Source: Sphingobacteriales bacterium 50-39
GTDB taxonomy: Bacteria > Bacteroidota > Bacteroidia > Chitinophagales > Chitinophagaceae
Length of the DNA stretch: 64,000 bases
Reading direction: 5' to 3'
Assembly: GCA_001898505.1 (NCBI GenBank)
Contig: MKTZ01000015.1
Span: 248,001-312,000 of the forward strand
The notes under the pieces were generated by a model. That model saw only the letters and a program-made list of their open reading frames with translations. It ran no database searches and was not told the origin of the DNA. Below are positions 43,297 through 53,548 of this stretch, in pieces (the first letter of the stretch is position 1; each line of letters starts with the position of its first letter). The position numbers and the translations under genes were made by a program.

Positions 43297-46131
43297 CTAC
43301 TTAAGATCAATCCTCTTTTCATGGCCGGTATAAGTAACAACAGCGGTTGGTTTGCTTTTTCCGCCGATGCATTCGATCCTGAAAGTCCTTTGGAGAAGAG
43401 CGCCTGCGAATGACCCATTTCGCTCGCCAATGGTAAGCATCCGGGCTGCCTCGTTATAATGTAAGGCAATAGTTGAAAAGCTGCCTTTCTCATAATTGTA
43501 GTTGGTGCCTTCATCCTCGTACAGGGTGAAATCAGCGTCGCGACCGGTGTATACATACAATGTGATCGTGTCGGCAGGCCGCTCGCCTGTGTACTGCAGA
43601 TCAGGCCCCATCGGAAGGATCGTTCCCTCTTTCACATAGACAGGCATACGCTGGTAGGGCGCCTCCGCGGTGATCCTTTGTCCCCCATCCACGATCTTGC
43701 CTGAGTAGAGATCGTACCAGCCCTGGCCTGCAGGAAGATAGACTTCCCGCTGTTGCGCCTTATATGTACAGACAGGGTTCACCAGCAGCGACGGGCCCAG
43801 CATAAATTCATCGGCAATATCCCTGACGGCCGTGTCATTCCCGAAGTCCATCACCAGTCCGCGCATCATCGTATAGTCATCATGCCATACCATACCCGCA
43901 AGAGAATAGAGATAAGGCAGCAGCCGGTAACGCAGCTTGTCGTAATACAAGATGCTCTGGTAGGCGGGATGATCCGGCGGCGCAATATTAAATATCTCGC
44001 GGTAAGGGAACTGGCCATGGGCGCGGAACAAAGGAACGAATGCGCCAAACTGATACCAGCGCGTATTCAGCTCTCTCCATTCCTCCAGGCTTTCCGCATT
44101 GGGTTTTTCAAACTTCTCCGGCACCACAAAGCCGCCGATGTCCATCGTCCAGTAAGGCAGGCCGGACATGGAGAAATTGACCCCCGCGGCGATCTGGTTT
44201 TTCATATCCCTCCAGGTGGAGCCGATGTCACCGCTCCATATGGCGGCGGCATATCGTTGAGAGCCCGCAAATCCTGATCGGGTGAGGAGGAACACTCTTC
44301 TGTCCGGATCATCCGCACGTTGCCCTTCATAGATACCCTTTGCATTTTGCAACGGATAGGCATTGAGGTATTCGGCAGCGCTTCCCAACGCGGTCGGCGT
44401 CATCTGAAGCTTTCTCTTTTCAGGACTGACGTTGGAAAGTATATCGGGTTCGCTGGCATCCATCCACCAGGCGTCGATGCCCTTGCTGTAAATTTTTTTG
44501 TGGATCAGATCCCAGAACCCTTTCCGGGCATCCGCGTTGAACGCATCGTAAAAGGTAGAAACATAGCCTTTCCCGATCCAGTCCCTTTGCCTGTCAGCGA
44601 TATTCCTTTTATAAAGCCAGCCCTTCTTATCAAATTCGTCGTAAGAAGATATGCCTTCGTAAAACTTCGGCCACACCGAGATCATAAGGTGCGTATGATA
44701 CTTTTTGTGCAGGACGTCGATCATGCTGTCCGGGCTGGGGAAACGGGTCTCATCGAATTCCTGGCTTCCCCACGCTGCTTCTTTCCAATAACTCCAGTCC
44801 AGAACGATATTGTCGATGGGGATCTCTCTTTTCCGGAACTCATCTATCGTGTTAATTATCTCATCCTGTGTTTTGTATCGTTCCCTGCTTTGCCAAAAAC
44901 CCAATGCCCATTTGGGAACGATAGGCGCCTTGCCGGTGAGCTCCCGGTAACCTGCGATGACCCCATCCATGTTGCGGCCATAAATAAAATAATAATCTAT
45001 CTGCTGACCTGCCTCCGAAGAAAAACCAAAACTGTTTTGCTCTGCGGGGGTCAGCGGTTCCTGCCATTTCAGGGAAAGATAGGACTCACCCCCTTCGGGG
45101 ATCCATTCGATCCTGACAGGGACTTTTGCACCTTTTTCTAATTGAATAGGGACCATCGCCGGCGCCGGGTTCCACGCCTTGCGCCAGTGATCCAGCACGA
45201 GCTTACCATCGAGCCACACTTTTAGCGAGCCGCCAAAGGTGAACCGGAATTGATGAACACCGGAGAGATAACTGGCAACGCTGCCTTCCCAGGTCACCAT
45301 CCCTGTCGCAGGTGTAAAGCTCGGGGGAAGCTGGATCTTTGAATCGCCCAGGAATGGCATATCGATGTTGCCCTCGGCTCTTTCGGTGACAACTTCCTGC
45401 GATTTCCGCTTGTCGTTGGCATAGGAAGCCGTAAGCCATCCCTGGTCTCCTGTCTTCGAAAAAAGCTGTAATGCAGACAGATCGTGCAGCGGCCTGGTAT
45501 CCCCCGCCGCCGTAAGCGAATAATTATCCCAGAGGACACCGTAATTCCGGCAGGAGATCAGGAAGGGAATGCCTACTTCCGTATTGTTTTGAAAAAGTGT
45601 GACCTGCTGACCCTTGTAATTATATATCCCATCCTGGTGCTGGCCTAATCCATACCATGCATCTCCGGGGGTAGTTTGAAAGGTTTGAGCCAGCTTATAA
45701 CAGCGTTTGCCATCGACCACCGAAGCCTGGAAACTTCTTCCGAGCGGCCGCTTTTCCTCAAGGATCTTTCCGCCCCTGGGGTCCCGGAAAGAAACAGCGC
45801 CTGTTTTCAGGTCGACGATCGCGGTGAGCTTTTTCGTTCTTAAGGTCAGGCTTTCTTTCGACGGGATGACCTCCCAGAAAACATCGGTCCTTTTCTTATC
45901 TAAGGTGACCAGGCTTTGAAGAGGCACGATCTCTTTTGCGGGGGCCGCCGTCACCCTTATAATATTGTCTGCGATTACCTCCAGCCTGACGGCATTGGAT
46001 GTACCTGTAACCAGGCTGTCGGTGAATATTATCAGGCCGTCGGGGATCGTTTTGTAGGAAGGAGGAGCCGCCAACAGGACATTTACAATAGCAACGGTCA
46101 AAAGGCTGGATAACACTAAGCGTAACTTCAT
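43297..46131 (-). CDS. GH31 alpha-xylosidase with PA14 insert
   Basis: 944 residues from the ATG at 46131, signal peptide MKLRLVLSSLLTVAIVN to about residue 22. The N-terminal beta-sandwich (LTAIVDLKTGAVSF) is interrupted by a PA14-like insert at about residues 230-372 (GVHQFRFTFGGSLKVWLDGKLVLDHW). The barrel has nucleophile Asp558 in WWMDASEPD and acid/base Asp635 in IWSGDIGSTW. Two C-terminal beta domains follow. PA14-bearing GH31 enzymes of this size include the xyloglucan-specific alpha-xylosidase CjXyl31A of Cellvibrio japonicus and the corresponding Bacteroides ovatus enzyme, so release of alpha-1,6-xylose from the non-reducing end of xyloglucan oligosaccharides is likely. It heads the module 2 operon and is preceded by a 22-bp direct repeat. 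Alpha-glucosidase activity is less likely but not excluded. Confidence 0.95.
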   Translation of the reverse strand: MKLRLVLSSLLTVAIVNVLLAAPPSYKTIPDGLIIFTDSLVTGTSNAVRLEVIADNIIRVTAAPAKEIVPLQSLVTLDKKRTDVFWEVIPSKESLTLRTKKLTAIVDLKTGAVSFRDPRGGKILEEKRPLGRSFQASVVDGKRCYKLAQTFQTTPGDAWYGLGQHQDGIYNYKGQQVTLFQNNTEVGIPFLISCRNYGVLWDNYSLTAAGDTRPLHDLSALQLFSKTGDQGWLTASYANDKRKSQEVVTERAEGNIDMPFLGDSKIQLPPSFTPATGMVTWEGSVASYLSGVHQFRFTFGGSLKVWLDGKLVLDHWRKAWNPAPAMVPIQLEKGAKVPVRIEWIPEGGESYLSLKWQEPLTPAEQNSFGFSSEAGQQIDYYFIYGRNMDGVIAGYRELTGKAPIVPKWALGFWQSRERYKTQDEIINTIDEFRKREIPIDNIVLDWSYWKEAAWGSQEFDETRFPSPDSMIDVLHKKYHTHLMISVWPKFYEGISSYDEFDKKGWLYKRNIADRQRDWIGKGYVSTFYDAFNADARKGFWDLIHKKIYSKGIDAWWMDASEPDILSNVSPEKRKLQMTPTALGSAAEYLNAYPLQNAKGIYEGQRADDPDRRVFLLTRSGFAGSQRYAAAIWSGDIGSTWRDMKNQIAAGVNFSMSGLPYWTMDIGGFVVPEKFEKPNAESLEEWRELNTRWYQFGAFVPLFRAHGQFPYREIFNIAPPDHPAYQSILYYDKLRYRLLPYLYSLAGMVWHDDYTMMRGLVMDFGNDTAVRDIADEFMLGPSLLVNPVCTYKAQQREVYLPAGQGWYDLYSGKIVDGGQRITAEAPYQRMPVYVKEGTILPMGPDLQYTGERPADTITLYVYTGRDADFTLYEDEGTNYNYEKGSFSTIALHYNEAARMLTIGERNGSFAGALLQRTFRIECIGGKSKPTAVVTYTGHEKRIDLK

Positions 46132-46143
46132 ATATAAGCAATC

Positions 46144-46175
46144 CGGGGTAAATGATGAGCTGTAAAACTACCCCG
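46144..46175. promoter_or_regulatory. Inverted repeat and weak -7 box before GH31
   Basis: CGGGGTA (46144-46150) and TACCCCG (46169-46175) are perfect complements 18 bases apart, 13-44 bp upstream of the GH31 start. On the minus strand TAGTTTTA (46170-46163) is one base off the TAnnTTTG -7 consensus and overlaps the right arm. The repeat could be an operator or, if transcribed, a leader hairpin. This is the weaker of the two signals in the gap. Confidence 0.3.
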
Positions 46176-46201
46176 TGAACATCTGAGATAAGGGCCTCAA
46201 A

Positions 46202-46232
46202 TGTTGCAAACTATAGTATGAATTGTTGCAAA
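46202..46232 (-). promoter_or_regulatory. 22-bp-period direct repeat upstream of the GH31 operon (candidate HTCS3 site)
   Basis: TGTTGCAAA occurs at 46202-46210 and again at 46224-46232, exactly 22 bp apart. The site lies about 70-100 bp upstream of the GH31 ATG and 11 bp from the 3' end of the HTCS3 gene. The period matches that of the two module 1 elements but the sequence is different, as expected if HTCS3 reads this site and another HTCS reads the others. AraC-type domains binding as dimers on direct repeats of about two turns are established for this regulator class. Confidence 0.55.
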
Positions 46233-46242
46233 AAGGTGATTT

Positions 46243-49200
46243 TCAAATCATTTTCCCGTCATCCTTTTTGTCCGCTACGTATTGCGAAGGCGTAACCTTG
46301 AATTCCTCCTTAAAGAATTTTGTGAAATGGCGGGGATTATTGAACCCTACTTCATAAGCGATCTCGGCCACTGTTTTCCCGCTTTTTTCCAGCAATTGGG
46401 CGGCTCTTTTCAGCCGGATGGAACGTATAAATTCGATAGGCGTTTTGCCCGTGAGAGACAGGATCTTCCGGTAAAGCGTCACCCGGTTCATATGCATGTC
46501 CCGGCTAAGGTCCTCTACGGAAAATTCGGGATTGTCGATATGATCCTCAACATGTTTCAATGCCTCCTGCAGGAATTTCTCGTCGACGGAGGTAATGGTA
46601 ACCTCCGCGGGATTGACGGCTATCTGTTTGTGGAATCTCTTCTGCAACAGCTTCTGCTGGGCCAGCAGGTTCCTGATCCGCGAAGCCAGTATTTCGAAGG
46701 TGAAGGGTTTCGTAATATAATCGTTCACGCCCGCCCGCAGACCTTCCAGCTGCTTTTCCTCGCTTCCCATGGCTGTCAGCAGGATCACCGGGATGTGGGC
46801 GGTAACAGTTTCGGTTTTGATCTTTCTCGCAAGTTCGACTCCATCCATCAATGGCATCATGATATCGCTGACTACGAGGTCCGGATTCACGTGCTTTATT
46901 TTCTCCCAGCCCTCGGAACCATTCACGGCCTCTTCGACACGATACTGCCCTTTCAGGTTGTCTTTCAAATAGAACCGCAGGTCTTCATTATCTTCAATTA
47001 TCATGATGGTTTTCTTGCCGGTGCCCTTCCGGTCGCCGTCTAATATTACCTTTTCTTCCTCTTCCGGATCGACGGGGTGGACGGAGGTGCGTACGGAAGG
47101 TTCATATATCTTTTTCGCGGGCAGATGGACCGTAAAGCAGGCGCCTTTCCCGGCCTCGCTCTGTACGGTAATGACCCCGCCATGCAACTTTACAAATTCC
47201 TTCGTAATGGCAAGACCGATGCCGGTGCCCTGGTTCACCATGTCTTCCGGCACATCCGTTTGAAAAAATCTTTCGAAGATCTTCTCATGCTTATCCGCCG
47301 GGATGCCAATCCCGGTATCTTTTACTTCGATGGCAAGCGATCCGTCATCCTGCCCATTTAATGAGGGCTTATATATAAGGCTGACGCCAATGATACCGTT
47401 GTCCTCTGTATATTTGAAAGCATTGGAGATCAGGTTGAACAGGATCTTTTCGATCTTATCCCTGTCGAAATACATTTCGAGGCTGTCGATATTCGATGAG
47501 AACGAGAATTGAATACGCTTCTTTTCCGCAATATCTGTAAATGAAAGGCTTATATCTTTGCTGAACCCGACGATGTCACCAATGGAGGGATGAAGCTTTA
47601 CTTCCTGCACCTCCATCTTTCTGAAGTCGAGCAGTTGATTTACCAGGTTCAAAAGCCGTTTTGCATTGCGTTGAACGAGATGCAATTGCTTTTTCTGCTC
47701 TTCGTTGGCGGCATGATCGATGATCTTGTTCAACGGCGCCATGATCAGGGTCAATGGCGTACGGAATTCATGGCTCACATTTGTAAAGAACTTTGTCTTT
47801 AGCTGTTCCAATGCGTGGGCCCTTTCCGCCTCTCTTCGCTGCTGCCGTAGCTCGAATCGCATATGTATCCTGTCTAATACAATACGCCGTACAACCACGA
47901 ATAGCCCTGCCGCGATCAAAATATAGATAATATAGGCGACAGGCGTTCGCCAGAATGGCGGCGCGATATTGACCTGCAATTCCTTTACATCGCTCCACAG
48001 ACCATCCGTATTCAGGACTTTTACTTTAAAAACATAATGCCCGGGGCCAAGATTGGTATAGGTGGCCTTTCTCTGGTTTCCATCGGCATACAACCACTCC
48101 GGGTTGAAACCCTCCATCATGTACGCATACTTATCCCTGGCGCCGCGCGTATAATCCGGCGATGTAAATTCAATGGAGAAAACATTCTCTTTATACTTTA
48201 GATCGATGCTTTGGACCCGCGACAAGGATCGATCCAACAGGATACGGTTATTTACCACTTCACCCGGCTCGACATCCCTGTTCAATAGCTGGAGTCCGGC
48301 GAAAACTATTTTAGGCCGGTGAGCAGGCGCCTTGATGATGGAAGGCTGGATAATATTAAAACCGGAAGGGCCCCCGAAGATCAATTCCCCTTCCCGTGTT
48401 TTGAGCGCCGCATTATCATTGAATTCACGGTTTTGCAGGTTATTGATCTCGTCATAATTGATAATAGAAACAAATCCACTGTCTTTTTGCCGGGGAATAG
48501 CGTTACACAATCCGTTGGGTGTAGATATCCAAAGCGTCTGGCGATCGTCTTCCAGGATGTTCAATATGATATTATCGGGGAGTCCGTCCGATGTGGTAAA
48601 GACCTTAAACGTTCGTGTTTGCTCGTCGAACAGGTTCAGACCATCCCTGGTCCCTACCCAAATCCTCCCCCTGCTGTCTTCCAGAAAGCAAATGATGCTA
48701 TTACTGCTCAAGCTGTGCTTGCCGCCGGTGGTCTTAAAAAAAACAGGCGAATCTTTCTTTTCCAGAACGACGATCCCCGATACCGTACCTATCCAGACAT
48801 TGCCTTTTCTATCCTGCAAGAAGGCCGTAATAATGTCGAAGAGTGATGGCCCCTGCGGGCTCTCTTTATATTGGTGATGGATGAACCGGTGAGTTCTCCT
48901 GTCCAGGATATCGATACCACTGCCCAGAGTGCCGATCCACAATCGCTGATCCCGGTCTTCAAAGATCTCCCATACATTGTCGTTTGCCAGGCTGGACGAG
49001 TCATTGTCATCATGTCTGTAGTGCGTAAACTTTTTTCCGTCATAACTATCGAGCCCCCCGAGAAAGGTCCCCACCCAAAGCACCCCTTCATGATCGATCC
49101 ATAAACTGACAATTACATTGCTGCCGGGACTGTTCGTATTGCTCGGATCGTGCAGGTATTGTTGAAATAAATTCTTTTTCCTGTCGAAGTAGATCAACCC

Positions 49201-50352
49201 GCCGCCGTTGGTCCCGATCCAGATGTTGCCGGATCTGTCCTCCACAAAACGGTTTACATCATCGTATTGAAGGCTCCTGCTGTTGGATGCCTGATGATGA
49301 TAATAGGGGAACCGGATTATGTTGGCGTTATAATAATTGATGCCCTGCTTATATGTACCCAGCCAGATGATCCCGTCATCATCTTTATACAGCGCGGTAA
49401 CACTGTTATCGCTAAGGCTTTGAGGATCTTTTGGGTCGTTCGACAAATAGCTGGTCCTCAGATCGTTCTTTTTATCGATGAGCGTAACGCCGCCGTGATC
49501 CGTTGCGACCCAGATCAACCCGTTGTTATCCTGTACTATTTTGTAAACCAGGTTGGAGCTCATCCTGGATGGCCACGTGCTTTCATTAAATTGCCTGACC
49601 GAGTTGTCCGTCCGGTGAAAAAGCAAAGCCCCATAGATGTAACCCCATAACCAGATGTCTCCGTCACTGTCTATAAAAAGGTTGTGGGTGGTATTTTTCT
49701 TATACAGTCCCTGCACGGCAGTGCTGGAAAAGATAATCCTGCTTTCTTTTATATCATACTCCTCCAACAGTCCATTTTGATAGACCATCCATAGCTTCCC
49801 GTCCTTCGTTTCTGCGACAGACGTGATCTTTTGGGACAAATAGGACCGGACATGCTGCCCGAATGGTCCTGCCCTCTTCTCAGCGCTTGAATAGAGATAC
49901 AGGCCGAGGCTGTCATAAAGGAACCAGTACCTGCCGTTGTTCCCCTTTACGACACCATTGACAGTTCCCGAAGGCAAACCAATACCGTGTAAGAAGCCGT
50001 TGGCGTCCGCATCGAATTTTTCAGTCTGTGGATTATAGATACATGGACCTCCCCGGGTCTTTACCCACATCTTTCCGTCCGGCAATTCATACAGGGACAC
50101 AATGTCATTGTCGTACAAAGAAAGGCTGTCATTATATTTTTTATGGAATACCCTAAAGGAATGGCCGTCATACCGGTCGAGTCCCGATAGAGTGCCAAAC
50201 CACAAAAAACCATCGCTATCCTTTAATATATCATTGACCTGGTTATGGGAAAGGCCGGAAAAAATATCGAGCCTGGAAAAATTATACCGCTCGCTTTGAG
50301 AAAAAACGGGGAGCGAAAGGAATAAAAAAACAACCCAGGCAAAAAAACGCAT
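46243..50352 (-). CDS. Hybrid two-component system regulator (HTCS3)
   Basis: 1369 residues from the ATG at 50352; a GTG immediately before it is in frame. Signal peptide (MRFFAWVVFLFLSLPVF, cleavage near FSQ), Reg_prop sensor (residues 22-670), Y_Y_Y domain (about 720-795), membrane helix (about 805-822), HisKA with His861 (VSHEFRTP), ATPase domain (NAFKYTED, DTGIGIP, GTGIGLAI), receiver with Asp1163 (VSDIMMPLMDG), and AraC helix-turn-helix (MNRVTLYRKI, VAEIAYEVGFNNPRHFTKFFKE). It is more like HTCS2 than HTCS1 across the C-terminal half. It lies between the GH3-CE1 gene (63 nt) and the GH31 operon (111 nt) and has its own -7 box. It probably activates the GH31-SusC2-SusD2 operon through the repeat at 46202-46232. 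Confidence 0.95.
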   Translation of the reverse strand: MRFFAWVVFLFLSLPVFSQSERYNFSRLDIFSGLSHNQVNDILKDSDGFLWFGTLSGLDRYDGHSFRVFHKKYNDSLSLYDNDIVSLYELPDGKMWVKTRGGPCIYNPQTEKFDADANGFLHGIGLPSGTVNGVVKGNNGRYWFLYDSLGLYLYSSAEKRAGPFGQHVRSYLSQKITSVAETKDGKLWMVYQNGLLEEYDIKESRIIFSSTAVQGLYKKNTTHNLFIDSDGDIWLWGYIYGALLFHRTDNSVRQFNESTWPSRMSSNLVYKIVQDNNGLIWVATDHGGVTLIDKKNDLRTSYLSNDPKDPQSLSDNSVTALYKDDDGIIWLGTYKQGINYYNANIIRFPYYHHQASNSRSLQYDDVNRFVEDRSGNIWIGTNGGGLIYFDRKKNLFQQYLHDPSNTNSPGSNVIVSLWIDHEGVLWVGTFLGGLDSYDGKKFTHYRHDDNDSSSLANDNVWEIFEDRDQRLWIGTLGSGIDILDRRTHRFIHHQYKESPQGPSLFDIITAFLQDRKGNVWIGTVSGIVVLEKKDSPVFFKTTGGKHSLSSNSIICFLEDSRGRIWVGTRDGLNLFDEQTRTFKVFTTSDGLPDNIILNILEDDRQTLWISTPNGLCNAIPRQKDSGFVSIINYDEINNLQNREFNDNAALKTREGELIFGGPSGFNIIQPSIIKAPAHRPKIVFAGLQLLNRDVEPGEVVNNRILLDRSLSRVQSIDLKYKENVFSIEFTSPDYTRGARDKYAYMMEGFNPEWLYADGNQRKATYTNLGPGHYVFKVKVLNTDGLWSDVKELQVNIAPPFWRTPVAYIIYILIAAGLFVVVRRIVLDRIHMRFELRQQRREAERAHALEQLKTKFFTNVSHEFRTPLTLIMAPLNKIIDHAANEEQKKQLHLVQRNAKRLLNLVNQLLDFRKMEVQEVKLHPSIGDIVGFSKDISLSFTDIAEKKRIQFSFSSNIDSLEMYFDRDKIEKILFNLISNAFKYTEDNGIIGVSLIYKPSLNGQDDGSLAIEVKDTGIGIPADKHEKIFERFFQTDVPEDMVNQGTGIGLAITKEFVKLHGGVITVQSEAGKGACFTVHLPAKKIYEPSVRTSVHPVDPEEEEKVILDGDRKGTGKKTIMIIEDNEDLRFYLKDNLKGQYRVEEAVNGSEGWEKIKHVNPDLVVSDIMMPLMDGVELARKIKTETVTAHIPVILLTAMGSEEKQLEGLRAGVNDYITKPFTFEILASRIRNLLAQQKLLQKRFHKQIAVNPAEVTITSVDEKFLQEALKHVEDHIDNPEFSVEDLSRDMHMNRVTLYRKILSLTGKTPIEFIRSIRLKRAAQLLEKSGKTVAEIAYEVGFNNPRHFTKFFKEEFKVTPSQYVADKKDDGKMI

Positions 50353-50389
50353 CACAATATGTTTAACATACAGGGCAGTCAGTTAAACT

Positions 50390-50397
50390 CAAATATA
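50390..50397 (-). promoter_or_regulatory. -7 promoter box for HTCS3
   Basis: TATATTTG on the minus strand is a perfect TAnnTTTG match, 37 nt upstream of the HTCS3 ATG, giving a leader of about 33 nt. No TTTG lies at the usual -33 distance (one lies 11 nt upstream). It suggests that the sensor can be made independently of the enzyme genes before it. Confidence 0.5.
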
Positions 50398-50415
50398 GAT
50401 ATAGTTTTCAAATAT

Positions 50416-53397
<2,982 letters not shown>

Positions 53398-53431
53398 TTA
53401 ATATAATCCTGTCATCGGCTGTAAGACGCTC

Positions 53432-53500
53432 CAAAATTAGATCGCCACATCCGAAGGAAGGGTAGGTTAATTTGTCAATCATGGTATTGGAATGTTAACC
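53432..53500 (-). promoter_or_regulatory. Promoter and large dyad upstream of GH3-CE1
   Basis: TAATTTTG (53439-53432) on the minus strand fits the -7 consensus and lies 49 nt before the ATG. Upstream of it, nested inverted repeats share one centre (53482.5): GGTTAA (53465-53470) with TTAACC (53495-53500), and CAAT (53476-53479) with ATTG (53486-53489). The 36-bp symmetry fits an operator for a dimeric regulator; it is too AT-rich for a strong terminator. No 22-bp direct repeat like those of the other operons is seen here. Confidence 0.4.
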
Positions 53501-53548
53501 GATGGCTATAATTCTCGCTTTTTACGGGCAACATTCGTAAACCTTCCC

